Made by a program: the position numbers and the translations under genes. This document shows, piece after piece, positions 1 through 7,912 of a stretch of 64,000 nucleotides of DNA. Origin of the DNA: Coriobacteriia bacterium (lineage in GTDB: Bacteria > Actinomycetota > Coriobacteriia > Coriobacteriales > UMGS124); NCBI GenBank assembly GCA_018368455.1, contig JAGZEG010000011.1:1-64000 (forward strand), written 5' to 3'. The notes under the pieces were generated by a model, which was not told the DNA's origin, searched no databases, and worked only from the letters and a program-made list of their open reading frames with translations. Position 1 is the stretch's first letter; every line of letters starts with the position of its first letter.

Positions 1-75
1 GCCGGCTGGTCCCAGGTGCGCAACCAGCTCCTGTGCGACGAGGGCATAAGGCGCAGGGTGGAGAGGTACATGTGA
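1..75 (+). CDS. C-terminal end of a transposase, probably IS256 family (partial)
   Basis: An open frame enters from the left edge and ends after 24 residues (AGWSQVRNQL...RRRVERYM). The WSQVRNQL stretch resembles the last segment of IS256/MULE-type transposases. The stop is followed within 10 bases by a sequence typical of an IS256 terminal repeat. The catalytic domain lies outside the window, so the assignment rests on this short tail plus the IS end. Confidence 0.45.
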   Translation, partial: AGWSQVRNQLLCDEGIRRRVERYM

Positions 76-105
76 GAGGACTTACACAGAGTTCTTGACG
101 GTCCC
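1..105 (+). mobile_element. Right end of an IS256-like insertion sequence
   Basis: Directly after the transposase-like stop lies ACTTACACAGAGTTCTTGAC followed by GGTCCC. This has the look of IS256-family right inverted repeats, which commonly read (A)CTTACACA...TTGACA near the element end. The element boundary is placed at about 105. The left end is off the window, so neither the partner repeat nor a target duplication can be checked here. Confidence 0.5.
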
Positions 106-297
106 TTCTCGGTTTCAACTACAAAGCGGCGATTGGCGAGCCTCTCACGGAGGTGTGCGCTAATAAAATAAAAAAGCTCGGCGATGGGAACGATAGGCAA
201 CAAAACGGAAGAAAGCAACGCTGAATATAGGCTCTGTCACCGACTTTATGAGAGGTGACGGGAAGAGTTATCGCCTCGTTTCTACCCTATGTCACCC

Positions 298-581
298 CTA
301 TCCGAATAGCTCATCGTGCGATCCGGTTCTCCGGAAGACGGCGAGTCCTTTTTTCACGCCAGATAACAAGCCAATCGCCGGCGTTCGCGATGTGACACTC
401 ACGACTGCCCGGCCAGTTTTCCTTGAGGTCATGCATATTGTGCCTGCGACGTAGCTCTTCAAGGGAATCTGGTGTGTTTTGCAATACCAAATCAACCAGC
501 GCCTTAAGCGGAGCTAAATCAACGTATTTTTAGCCGCTTAGAGTCCCTTTGAAACTGAGGGGTGAATTGCGCTTCCAGCAC
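298..581 (-). pseudogene. Broken YafQ/RelE-family toxin gene (two frameshifts)
   Basis: Three reading frames joined together reconstruct a YafQ toxin. A GTG-started N-terminus reads LEAQFTPQFQRDSKRLK. After a frame change at an A5 run it continues as YVDLAPLKALVDLVLQNTP, then RRRHNMHDLKENW and CHIANAGDWLVIW. After a second change at an A6 run it ends AVFRRTGSHDELFG. The order and spacing of the conserved His, Asp-Trp and C-terminal His match the intact toxin at 2858-3157, which ends ERTGSHDELFK. Both lesions sit in homopolymer A runs, as expected for slippage decay. It lies between an IS end and prfC, downstream of an antitoxin remnant on the same strand. Confidence 0.8.
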
Positions 582-584
582 GCG

Positions 585-676
585 TTACACCCCCCCATAG
601 CCTCAAACATGTCGTTGGCCGAGGCGTAGCCAGGTCGGCCCTCGTAACCCTTCGCTTTTGCTTCCCCCGGGTTTAT
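585..676 (-). pseudogene. Remnant of a DinJ/RelB-type antitoxin C-terminus
   Basis: Directly upstream of the broken toxin, on the same strand, a frame reads NPGEAKAKGYEGRPGYASAN then DMFEAMG. Its ending resembles the usual antitoxin tail (xDEMFxALGV). A run of seven G interrupts it; one extra G would restore GV and a TAA stop just before the toxin GTG. No N-terminal ribbon-helix-helix can be recognised upstream, so only the tail survives. The call depends mainly on synteny with the toxin remnant. Confidence 0.45.
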
Positions 677-765
677 CAGAAACTGAGGCCAGAAAGGGGA
701 GACCAATATACTCGCTGTTGCCTGCCGACTGAGCCGACGAGGACAAGTAACGTCGCCTCCCGCCC

Positions 766-2379
766 CTAAAACGTCACGTTGCCGAACTCCGAGAGCCTGA
801 GCTCCTTGTTATGCTCCACGGCCCAATCCACGTTCCACGGGCTCGTGAACAGTAGGAGCTTGCCGCCGCGCATGTCCTCGACGCGGCAGGTGTCGCGCGT
901 CAGGCTCAGACACGGGATGTCGATCTCGTCCGGGGCGTTCTGGATCCAGCGGATCTCCGTGTACGGCAGACCCTGCCGCCGCACCTTCACGTGGTACTCG
1001 CTCTCCAGGCGTTGCTCGAGCACCTCGAGCTGCAGCACGCCTACCACGCCCACGATGACGCTTTCCATGCCGGTGCCCAGCTCGCGGAAGATCTGCACGG
1101 CGCCCTCCTGGGCCAGCTCCTGCATGCCCTTCACGAACTGCTTGCGCTTGAGCGTGTCCACCTGCTCGATGCGGGCGAAGTGCTCGGGCGCGAACGTGGG
1201 GATCTCCGGGTACTCCACGCGCAGCTTCCCGCCGCATACCGTGTCGCCGATGGAGAAGATGCCCGGGTCGAACAGGCCCACGACATCGCCCGCAAAAGCC
1301 TCGTCCACCGTGGCGCGGTCGTCGGCCATGAGCGCGGTGCCCGTTGCCAGCTTGAGCCTGCGCCCTCCCTGCATGTGCCAAGCGTCCATGCCGCGCTCGA
1401 AGCGCCCTGAGCAGATGCGCACGAAGGCGATGCGGTCACGGTGGTTCTTGTCCATGTTGGCCTGGATCTTGAACACGAAGCCCGAGAAATCCTCCGTGGA
1501 CGGGTCCACCTGCTCGCCCGTCAGGTGGTCCGTGTAGGCCAGCGGCGAGGGGGCCAGGCGCAGGAACTCTTTCAGGAACGGCTCCACGCCGAAGTTCGTG
1601 AGCGCGCTGCCGAAGAACACGGGCGAGAGCTTGCCGCAGCGCACGGCGGCCAGATCAAGCTCATCGCCGGCACCGTCGAGCAGCTCGATGTCGTCCGAGA
1701 GACCCTGGTGGTTCTCGACGCCGATGAGCTCGTCCATCTTGGGGTCGCCGAGCTCCACCTCGATCTCGGCGACCTTCTTCGTGGCGTTGGCGTTGCCGGC
1801 GCCCTCGAAGGCGAGCACGTGCCGCGTTTGGCGGTCGAACACGCCGCGGAAGTTGCGGCCGCTTCCGATGGGCCAGTTCATGGGGTAGGTGCCGATGCCC
1901 AGGACGGTCTCGATCTCCTCCATGAGGTCGAACGGGTCGCGAGAGTCGTGGTCGAGCTTGTTCACGAACGTGAAGATGGGGATGTGGCGCAGCGTGCAGA
2001 CCTTGAAGAGCTTCTTCGTCTGCGCCTCGACGCCTTTGGCTGCGTCGATGACCATGACGGCGGCGTCGGCTGCCATGAGCGTGCGGTACGTATCCTCCGA
2101 GAAGTCCTGGTGGCCGGGGGTGTCCAGGATGTTGATGCACGCGCCCTCGTAGTTGAGCTGCAGCACGGACGACGTGACGGAGATGCCGCGCTCCTTCTCG
2201 ATGTCCATCCAGTCGGACACAGCGTGCTTGGATGAGCTCTTGCCCTTGACGGAGCCGGCCGTCTGGATGCTGCCCGTGTACAGCAGGAGCTTCTCGGTAA
2301 GCGTCGTCTTGCCCGCGTCGGGGTGCGAGATGATGGCGAACGTGCGTCGGGAGGCAATTTGGTCTGACAAGCGTGACAT
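766..2379 (-). CDS. prfC: Peptide chain release factor 3
   Basis: RF3 is a translational GTPase that ejects RF1/RF2 from the ribosome after termination. The translational GTPase signatures are in order near the N-terminus: P-loop HPDAGKTT, switch/G2 region ERGISVTSS, DTPGHQDF and NKLD. RF3-specific domains II and III follow. The frame extends upstream to 2406, but the ATG at 2379 (MSRLSDQ) has an AGAAGGG ribosome site about six bases upstream and gives 537 residues, near the family norm of 520-530. It is a stand-alone gene divergent from the toxin-antitoxin operon. The 3' side faces the decayed toxin-antitoxin remnant. Confidence 0.97.
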   Translation of the reverse strand: MSRLSDQIASRRTFAIISHPDAGKTTLTEKLLLYTGSIQTAGSVKGKSSSKHAVSDWMDIEKERGISVTSSVLQLNYEGACINILDTPGHQDFSEDTYRTLMAADAAVMVIDAAKGVEAQTKKLFKVCTLRHIPIFTFVNKLDHDSRDPFDLMEEIETVLGIGTYPMNWPIGSGRNFRGVFDRQTRHVLAFEGAGNANATKKVAEIEVELGDPKMDELIGVENHQGLSDDIELLDGAGDELDLAAVRCGKLSPVFFGSALTNFGVEPFLKEFLRLAPSPLAYTDHLTGEQVDPSTEDFSGFVFKIQANMDKNHRDRIAFVRICSGRFERGMDAWHMQGGRRLKLATGTALMADDRATVDEAFAGDVVGLFDPGIFSIGDTVCGGKLRVEYPEIPTFAPEHFARIEQVDTLKRKQFVKGMQELAQEGAVQIFRELGTGMESVIVGVVGVLQLEVLEQRLESEYHVKVRRQGLPYTEIRWIQNAPDEIDIPCLSLTRDTCRVEDMRGGKLLLFTSPWNVDWAVEHNKELRLSEFGNVTF

Positions 2380-2527
2380 GCGAGGCCCTTCTGGCATCAC
2401 GGACAAAACTTATGCATTGTAGCCGGAAGCGCGAGGGGCCGAGGGCAGCCCAGAGCGTACTCGCACATCGGACATACCAGCGGAGGATGCGCCGTTGCCG
2501 AACGACACGAGCAGCGATAGAGAAATG

Positions 2528-2585
2528 CTATCATGTATGTGCATTAGAGTATGTTCATACATACACTTTGGAGACAGGAGTGGGC
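2528..2585 (+). promoter_or_regulatory. Likely operator/promoter of the DinJ-YafQ operon
   Basis: Just upstream of the antitoxin gene is an AT-rich stretch with inverted arms. TGTATGT and ACATACA lie about 16 bases apart, and an inner TATG/CATA pair lies around TATGTTCATA. Antitoxins of this family usually bind such palindromes to repress their own operon. A ribosome site (GGAGACAGGAG) follows before the ATG at 2586. Confidence 0.45.
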
Positions 2586-2858
2586 ATGGCTACCTCAACG
2601 TTGACCATTCGTGTTGATGACGACCTGAAGCGCGAAGCTGCCGAGGTGGCGGATTATTACGGTCTTGACCTTTCGTCCGTTACGCGCGCGTTCTACAAGC
2701 AGATGGTAAATACTCGCCGCATTCCCCTGACGTTTGCGCCGGAAGAGCCCAATGAAGAGAGTCTTGAGGCCATTCGCGAAGGCGAGGCTTTCCTTGCCTC
2801 TGGCAGGGAGGGACACTTTGCGAATGGTGCCGATCTCGTTGCAGCGGCGATGGCGTAA
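2586..2858 (+). CDS. DinJ/RelB-family antitoxin
   Basis: This 90-residue protein opens with a ribbon-helix-helix DNA-binding segment (TSTLTIRVDDDLKREAAEVA) followed by YYGLDLSSVTRAFYKQMV. That is the RelB/DinJ pattern in which a strand pairs between two subunits to read DNA. Its C-terminal half (EEPNEESLEAIREGEAFL) is acidic and should wrap the toxin. An open frame begins far upstream, but the ATG at 2586 has GGAGACAGGAG close by and starts exactly at the domain. Its TAA overlaps the toxin ATG by one base, indicating translational coupling. By family it neutralises the downstream toxin and represses the operon. Confidence 0.9.
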   Translation: MATSTLTIRVDDDLKREAAEVADYYGLDLSSVTRAFYKQMVNTRRIPLTFAPEEPNEESLEAIREGEAFLASGREGHFANGADLVAAAMA

Positions 2859-3157
2859 TGGGGAGGCTCACGGCTGATTTTTCGACTAGTTTCTCTCGAG
2901 ATCTCAAAAAGAACGCGCGCCGTCGTAGCTGGAATCTGGCTGACCTGCAAAAGTTAATCGACTTGGTGTTGGAGAACACACCTGAGGCTATAGAAACGCT
3001 CAAACGTCGGCATAACATGCATCGTTTGTCTGGCAGCTGGAAGGGACGAAACGAGTGCCATGTCGCTAATTCCGGAGACTGGCTGGTTATCTGGTCGAGC
3101 AATGACCGGGTGGCCTTCTTCGAGCGAACTGGTAGCCATGATGAGCTATTTAAATAG
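2858..3157 (+). CDS. YafQ-family mRNA interferase toxin
   Basis: This 99-residue RelE-superfamily toxin would cleave mRNA on the ribosome when freed from its antitoxin. The YafQ signature residues are visible: RRRHNMHRL, CHVANSGDWLVIW (His and Asp-Trp) and a C-terminal FFERTGSHDELFK whose His and Phe match the family's catalytic tail. Nothing needed for activity appears to be missing. It is coupled to the antitoxin by a one-base TAATG overlap. A frameshifted relative lies 2.3 kb away on the opposite strand, so the locus has held at least two copies. Confidence 0.9.
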   Translation: MGRLTADFSTSFSRDLKKNARRRSWNLADLQKLIDLVLENTPEAIETLKRRHNMHRLSGSWKGRNECHVANSGDWLVIWSSNDRVAFFERTGSHDELFK

Positions 3158-3213
3158 TCGTTCGTGTCGTATATATGTGCCCTCTTGCTGCCTGGTGCAG
3201 CCCGGGTAGTAAG

Positions 3214-3267
3214 CAAAAAAGAGGCTCCGCGGCCTGCGAGCATTCTTCGCTTGCGGGTCGCGGAGCC
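3214..3267 (-). terminator. Intrinsic terminator of the flavoprotein gene
   Basis: GGCTCCGCG and CGCGGAGCC form a strong stem with a second inner stem (CCTGCGAGC/GCTTGCGGG). On the minus strand the hairpin is followed by a run of six T. This fits termination of the gene starting at 5101. It may also stop read-through from the toxin side. Confidence 0.8.
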
Positions 3268-3295
3268 ATTTGCCTGGAATCGCCTCTGGAACTTC

Positions 3296-5101
3296 CTAGA
3301 TATCCAGGTCCGGAATCTCCTCGGCAGCGTTGCCACCAGCAGCGTTGATGCCGGCGATGCGGCCGAATGTCACGCAACGGCCGTGGCCGATGCCGGGCAC
3401 GTACGTCGGGTAGTCGCCGGCGCCAAAGAACTCGCCGGCCGTCGAGCCGCAGACGTACAGGCCCTCGATAGGCTGGTCCTCGGCGTCGAGCACGTGGCAG
3501 TCGAGGTCGGTGCGCAGGCCGCCGCACATCGTCAGCAGGTCGGCCTCGAGCTTGCCGGCGTAGAACGGCGGCTCGACGACCTTGCACATGACCTCGGGGC
3601 GCTTGCCGAAGTCCAGGTCCTTGCCCAGGTCGCACAGCTCGTTATAGCGCTCGACCGCCGCCACGAAGTTCTCGGCGGGCACACCCATCTTCTCGGCGAG
3701 CTCCTCGAGCGTGTCGGCCGTGTACGTTTTGCCGTCGGCGATTTCGCCCTCGAGCACGATCTTCTGCGCCTCGAGGTTGTACTCGCCGCCGACGGGCTGC
3801 GTCAACTGACCCCACTGCAGGCCTCCGCCCAAGCCGGCGTCCATCTGCTTCTTGACGTTCTCCAGACCGTGCGCGTCGTAGATCGTGAACGCCTCCTTAT
3901 GCGTCTGCAGGGCCTTCGTCACGCTCTTGGACTGCGTGTTGACGTCCTCGTTCTTGAAGCGCTTGCCCTCCCAATTGACGTGTAGGAAACCATAGCTCGC
4001 GGCGCCGAAGTCCAGGTGCATGACCGCAGCGTGCGGTTCGGACTTCTGCATGGCGCCACCGACCCAGATGGCCTGCTTGTGCATGTCGCCCGTGTCGCAG
4101 TTCGGTGGCATGTACCAGCGCGCGTCCATGGCGTAGGCCGTCATGGGCGAGTAGTACTTGAACATCTCGTCGTCGGCCGCGTAGTCACCGGCGGCGATGA
4201 CGACGGACTTGGCGTTGATCTGGGCGTAGCTGCCGTCCTCGTTGGAGACGATTGCGCCGGTCACGGGGCCGTCTCCGTCGCGCAGCAGACGCTCGCACTT
4301 CGTCGACCAGCGGATCTCTCCGCCCTTCTGCGCCACGATGTCGTAGAGTACCGGCATGAGGGCCGCGTTGCCGTAGACGTCACCGACGCCAGCGCCCTGG
4401 TAGAACGTGAAGTTGATGGTCTCCTCGTACTTGTCGGCCTGGTAGAAGATGTGCGTCACTGGGTACTCGGTGTAGTCCGGGCCCTTGTAGTAGCCGTCCC
4501 ACAGCAGGGCTTCCATGCCGTTGGCCACGGCCAGGTCGTACAGCCAGTCGAAGCACGCGCCACTCTTGCGGGCGAACTCCCACAGCAGTGGCTCCTTGAC
4601 GCGACCTTGCGCCCAGTTGATCCAGCGACGCACGACGTGATTGTAGTCGGGCTCCTCGAGCAGACCCTCCTCGACGAGCTTCTGCTGCACCTTCGTGTGG
4701 AAGCCGGCGATGTGCACACCGCGGCCGATGGGGGAGGAGCCGTTCGTCTTGTCGATTGTGACGACCTTGGCACCCTCCTCGAGCGCGGCCATCGTGGCGC
4801 ACGCACCTGCGAGGCCAGCGCCGATGACGAGGACGTCGCACTCCTCCGTCGCACTGATCTTGTCAGCGGGGATGGGCTCGGGCGCAATCTCCCACGGGTG
4901 CAGGCCCGCTGCGTCGGGGCCGGCGGCCATGCCGTTGGGGCCGACGGGCATGGAAGTCGCGGCGTCGGCCGCCTTTGCGTCGGCGGCTGCCGAGCTCTCG
5001 GTAGCCAGGGCCGTGGATGCCATACCAGCGACAGCTGCTGCGCCGATGAGGCCTGCTCCACTGGCCTCGACGAACGTGCGGCGAGAGATCGAAGTGCTCA
5101 T
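3296..5101 (-). CDS. Tat-exported FAD-dependent reductase (fumarate/urocanate reductase-like)
   Basis: This is a 601-residue flavoprotein of the FAD_binding_2 family, which includes soluble fumarate, urocanate and other alkene reductases used as anaerobic terminal reductases. The N-terminus carries a twin-arginine signal (SRRTFV, then a hydrophobic Ala/Gly stretch), so it should work outside the membrane. The FAD Rossmann motif DVLVIGAGLAGA begins near residue 92, and the C-terminal FAD segment GLYVCGSTAGEFFGAGDYPT is present. There is no FMN_bind or heme domain, so its electron donor must be separate. The start at 5101 has AAGGAGG eight bases upstream. It is transcribed away from a membrane LuxR regulator and a MerR-FMN_bind protein that probably control it. 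The substrate cannot be read from the sequence. Confidence 0.9.
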   Translation of the reverse strand: MSTSISRRTFVEASGAGLIGAAAVAGMASTALATESSAAADAKAADAATSMPVGPNGMAAGPDAAGLHPWEIAPEPIPADKISATEECDVLVIGAGLAGACATMAALEEGAKVVTIDKTNGSSPIGRGVHIAGFHTKVQQKLVEEGLLEEPDYNHVVRRWINWAQGRVKEPLLWEFARKSGACFDWLYDLAVANGMEALLWDGYYKGPDYTEYPVTHIFYQADKYEETINFTFYQGAGVGDVYGNAALMPVLYDIVAQKGGEIRWSTKCERLLRDGDGPVTGAIVSNEDGSYAQINAKSVVIAAGDYAADDEMFKYYSPMTAYAMDARWYMPPNCDTGDMHKQAIWVGGAMQKSEPHAAVMHLDFGAASYGFLHVNWEGKRFKNEDVNTQSKSVTKALQTHKEAFTIYDAHGLENVKKQMDAGLGGGLQWGQLTQPVGGEYNLEAQKIVLEGEIADGKTYTADTLEELAEKMGVPAENFVAAVERYNELCDLGKDLDFGKRPEVMCKVVEPPFYAGKLEADLLTMCGGLRTDLDCHVLDAEDQPIEGLYVCGSTAGEFFGAGDYPTYVPGIGHGRCVTFGRIAGINAAGGNAAEEIPDLDI

Positions 5102-5241
5102 GTGCGTTCCTCCTTGTGTCGGTTGTGCTCGGCGGGTGGCACCCAATCTGTGAGCCGGTGCCCGGTCTTGCGATCGCTGGCCTCACTATGACGGTGGGCC
5201 GGCACGCTGCGCACCCCGTCGGTCGGGGGAGGGTGTGGGGA

Positions 5242-5318
5242 TTGATATGCCCCTCCCCCTGCCCGGGGGAGGATAATGTGCGGCGTTGGTGAGACGATGC
5301 CAAGCCGCTTTGCAAGCG
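5242..5318. promoter_or_regulatory. Divergent control region between flavoprotein and LuxR genes
   Basis: The 242-base intergenic region contains a GC-rich hairpin (CCTCCCC...GGGGAGG, 5252-5272), a GATAAT -10-like hexamer and a 13-base palindrome CGCTTTGCAAGCG at 5306-5318, some 26 bases before the LuxR start. The palindrome is a plausible site for one of the two regulators encoded alongside. Binding is inferred only. Confidence 0.35.
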
Positions 5319-5343
5319 AAATCGAACCGGGTGAGTAGACGAG

Positions 5344-6867
5344 ATGACACCAGCCACGCGAACAATGGACTATTGGCGTGCCCCGGACATTGCGGGATTT
5401 GCCGCGCATTGGACATGGATCTGGTGCGTCTTTTGGAGCTCGCTGTTCTATGGGATGTCGTCGACGCCGGGTGCCCTCGGAGCGGAGAGAGCGTTCGGTC
5501 CCGTCGTGAGCTCCGTCGGGGCCGGCATCCCGTCTGCCATTGCCACGCTTGAGCCGCTGTGGGCTGTCTCACTCAGCGCCAATGTCGTGGCCATTGCGGC
5601 CCTGCTTTTGCTTGCGCATCGGCGCAACCCCTTGGGCAGATTGTCGTGGCTTCCGTGGTCGGCGGCGGGTCTGACGTGCGTGGGGACGCTGCTCATCAGC
5701 CAAGTAGTTCTCGAGGCGGCATCCGGGGTTGCCCCGGCGCTCTACCTTGCGGGATCGGTGCTTACGGGCATCGGCAGCGGCGCAATCGTCGTGCTGTGGG
5801 GCGAGCTGCTCGCCAGCATTGGCTCACGCGAAACCGTGCGCTACAGCGTGATGGCCCTCTTGCTGGCGGCCCTTGCCTACGTGTTCATCACGCTGCTGCC
5901 TGTCGACGTGGCGCAGCTCGTCGTTGCGGCGCTACCCGTGCTGGGCGTCCTGTGCTACCGTCACGCACGCAGGGGAATGCCCCCATTGCCGCGCAGCCTG
6001 TGTGACGTACGTGTCAAAGCACGACCCCCGCTGCGCATGATGCTCATCGCTCTGTTCTTCGGGGCGTCGTTTGGCGTGATGAAGGGCCTGATGGCGCCGC
6101 TTGAGCCAGAACAGATCGTGCTGCGCGACGCACTGAACATCGTTGGAATCGTCGTGGGCGTGCTGGCCCTCCACGTGACAACGAACGTGTTCAAGATGGA
6201 CTTCAGCCAGCTCACCTACCAGGTGGCACTGCCTCTCATGGCGGCGGGGTTTCTGTTCCTTCCGTTGCAGGGGGTGCCCGGCGTCATCGGCACGGCCGTG
6301 CATCAGTGCGGATACCAGTACTTCTACATCGTCTTGTGGGCAACGTGGCCCATCCTCGCACAGCGCGGGGGCGTCCCTGCGGGGCGCATCGTGGCGTGGG
6401 GGATGCTCTCCATCCAGTTCGGGCAACTCGTGGGGTCTCTGGCGGCATCGGTGCTCGCGCAGGTTGTTGAAGAGCAGTCGGGGCTCGCCATGTTCTCGGC
6501 GCTGTCCGTGTTCACGATGCTACTCGTGGCCATCTTCGTGTTTGCGAACCGATCGCCCGAGACGGGGTGGGAACGCGTGCGCCCTGGCGAGGCTGAGCGC
6601 ACGATGACGGAGCTCGACGACGCGGCGACGTCGCTGGCCCGGCGCTTCCGCCTGTCGCCGCGCGAGGTCGAGGTACTCTTCCTCCTGGCAAAGGGTCGAA
6701 ACCGGTCATATATCGCTCACGAGCTCGCTATCGGAGATGAGACGGTCAAAAGCCATGTCAAGAGCCTCTACCGCAAGATGGGTCTGCACTCCCAGCAAGA
6801 GCTCATCGACCTCGTGGAGGCTGAGGTCGGGTTCGGCCGCGTCGGAATCGGAGGTGATGCCCTGTGA
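5344..6867 (+). CDS. Membrane-bound LuxR-family transcriptional regulator (12-TM sensor type)
   Basis: This 507-residue protein has an N-terminal region of roughly twelve hydrophobic segments (residues about 15-400) resembling a transporter fold. A C-terminal LuxR/GerE helix-turn-helix follows (LSPREVEVLFLLAKGRNRSY, then DETVKSHVKSLYRKMG). In Eggerthellaceae such proteins are typically encoded beside single respiratory-type reductases and are thought to sense the substrate at the membrane. The same arrangement recurs at 27384-28790 in this window. It overlaps the MerR gene by 11 bases, so the two are co-transcribed. It probably regulates the divergent flavoprotein; the ligand is unknown. Confidence 0.9.
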   Translation: MTPATRTMDYWRAPDIAGFAAHWTWIWCVFWSSLFYGMSSTPGALGAERAFGPVVSSVGAGIPSAIATLEPLWAVSLSANVVAIAALLLLAHRRNPLGRLSWLPWSAAGLTCVGTLLISQVVLEAASGVAPALYLAGSVLTGIGSGAIVVLWGELLASIGSRETVRYSVMALLLAALAYVFITLLPVDVAQLVVAALPVLGVLCYRHARRGMPPLPRSLCDVRVKARPPLRMMLIALFFGASFGVMKGLMAPLEPEQIVLRDALNIVGIVVGVLALHVTTNVFKMDFSQLTYQVALPLMAAGFLFLPLQGVPGVIGTAVHQCGYQYFYIVLWATWPILAQRGGVPAGRIVAWGMLSIQFGQLVGSLAASVLAQVVEEQSGLAMFSALSVFTMLLVAIFVFANRSPETGWERVRPGEAERTMTELDDAATSLARRFRLSPREVEVLFLLAKGRNRSYIAHELAIGDETVKSHVKSLYRKMGLHSQQELIDLVEAEVGFGRVGIGGDAL

Positions 6868-7495
6868 CGGAGGGACGGGGCCCGACAGGGACACGTTCAA
6901 GCACAGCATCGGCGACCTCGTGCGGGGCATCGGCCTTTCTCGCACGAGTCTCAGGTACCACGAGTCCATCAACCTCATTAGCCCCGAGCGCGACGAACTA
7001 TCGAATTACCGCGCGTATGATGATGACGACTATCTGACGATGATCGCGTACACGGCCATGAGGAACATCGGCTATGAGGCTGGCGACCTGCGCGACGCCA
7101 TACGGGAAGGAGACAACCCGTTCTCTGCCGACCGGCTTTTGGAGTATCAGACAAAGATCGAGCGAGACATCATTTACAAGCATGCCCTTTTGACGGCTTT
7201 GCGACGCGACCGGGAGCACCGACGGGCTGTGGACGACATCGTCAACGAGCGCGTGGGCACGAGCTCGCGGGGCATCGGCGGCGACATCACGGTGAAGGTC
7301 ACGCTTGACGGCGAGAGGATTGCCGCCGTTGAGATCCTGAAGGCAAACGAGACGCCCGAGATCGGCGGGGTGGCGCTCGACAAGATGGTCGCGGCGGTGA
7401 CCGAGACGGGGCCGACGGATGTGGATCTCGTCGCCGGTGCCACGGTAACCTGCAGCGTGTTCCTCGAGGCCATCCAGAATGCGCTCTCGGCATAG
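6857..7495 (+). CDS. MerR-family regulator fused to an FMN_bind domain
   Basis: This is a 212-residue fusion. Residues about 14-60 form a MerR-type winged helix (HSIGDLVRGIGLSRTSLRYH, then LISPERDELSNYRAYDDDD), followed by a helical dimerisation stretch to about 135. The last 75 residues are an FMN_bind domain (GGDITVKVTLDGERIAAVEI, then DVDLVAGATVTCSVFLEAI). The AGAT segment matches the motif whose Thr is covalently flavinylated by ApbE in exported FMN_bind proteins. No signal peptide is present, so this domain would be cytoplasmic. The ATG at 6857 overlaps the LuxR gene, and GTG at 6854 is an alternative start. A flavin or redox sensor that controls the neighbouring reductase is an inference. 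Confidence 0.88.
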   Translation: MPCDGGTGPDRDTFKHSIGDLVRGIGLSRTSLRYHESINLISPERDELSNYRAYDDDDYLTMIAYTAMRNIGYEAGDLRDAIREGDNPFSADRLLEYQTKIERDIIYKHALLTALRRDREHRRAVDDIVNERVGTSSRGIGGDITVKVTLDGERIAAVEILKANETPEIGGVALDKMVAAVTETGPTDVDLVAGATVTCSVFLEAIQNALSA

Positions 7496-7533
7496 AAGCG
7501 GTATTGTTCTACGTATGAGGTACGACTAATTAC

Positions 7534-7570
7534 GGGGTTGGCCTGCGGCGCAAAGCTGCGGGCCAACCCC
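7534..7570 (+). terminator. Strong hairpin after the LuxR-MerR operon
   Basis: GGGGTTGGCC and GGCCAACCCC form a perfect ten-base-pair stem around a 17-base loop, 38 bases after the MerR-FMN stop. No T run follows, so termination efficiency is uncertain. It separates this operon from the DUF4160 pair. Confidence 0.55.
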
Positions 7571-7645
7571 GGCCTGCGTTTGGGTGCCGCACCGCTGCGG
7601 TATATACTGGTGGACAGCACTTGGCTCGGTTGGACGGAGGCCGTC

Positions 7646-7912
7646 ATGATGTGGGAATATGTGTCCTTTCCTGACGAGACGACAGTCGCATATTCTGACC
7701 TGTGCCCCGACGGGACAGTGCGTGTTGCTGTCGAGCGCCCCATCGACATGGGATTTGACTCGGCACAATGCACGCTGCCTGCATATGTATGGTCGGATGT
7801 CGAGGGATTTTCCCCTGAAGAGGTGGCGCGTCTCGATACCTTTTTACGAGATAACGCCCCTCTTATCTTCGACCTTGCAGAGCGGCGAGCCGGGGAAAAG
7901 GTTGTAGCCTGA
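7646..7912 (+). CDS. Small protein of unknown function paired with a DUF4160 protein
   Basis: This 88-residue acidic protein (MMWEYVSFPDETTVAYSDL...) is not recognised as a named family. Its N-terminal half looks beta-rich, and its C-terminal half is helical with an EEVARLDTFLRDNAP segment. The start at 7646 is chosen because GGACGGAGG lies five bases upstream. It overlaps the following DUF4160 gene by one base (TGATG), so the two are translated together. DUF4160 genes usually sit beside a second small gene (often DUF2442), an arrangement that resembles a toxin-antitoxin module. That role is not shown here. Confidence 0.7.
   Translation: MMWEYVSFPDETTVAYSDLCPDGTVRVAVERPIDMGFDSAQCTLPAYVWSDVEGFSPEEVARLDTFLRDNAPLIFDLAERRAGEKVVA

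Noticed and set aside
229..260. GGCTCTGTCACCGACTTTATGA as a possible second IS terminal repeat (ISL3-like)
   Set aside because: No partner repeat or transposase remnant was found nearby, so there is not enough support.
1441..2235. Long open frame on the plus strand opposite prfC
   Set aside because: It is a product of high GC codon structure antisense to a well-supported gene; the translation is His/Val/Arg-rich with no domain. The same reasoning removes the many long antisense frames elsewhere.
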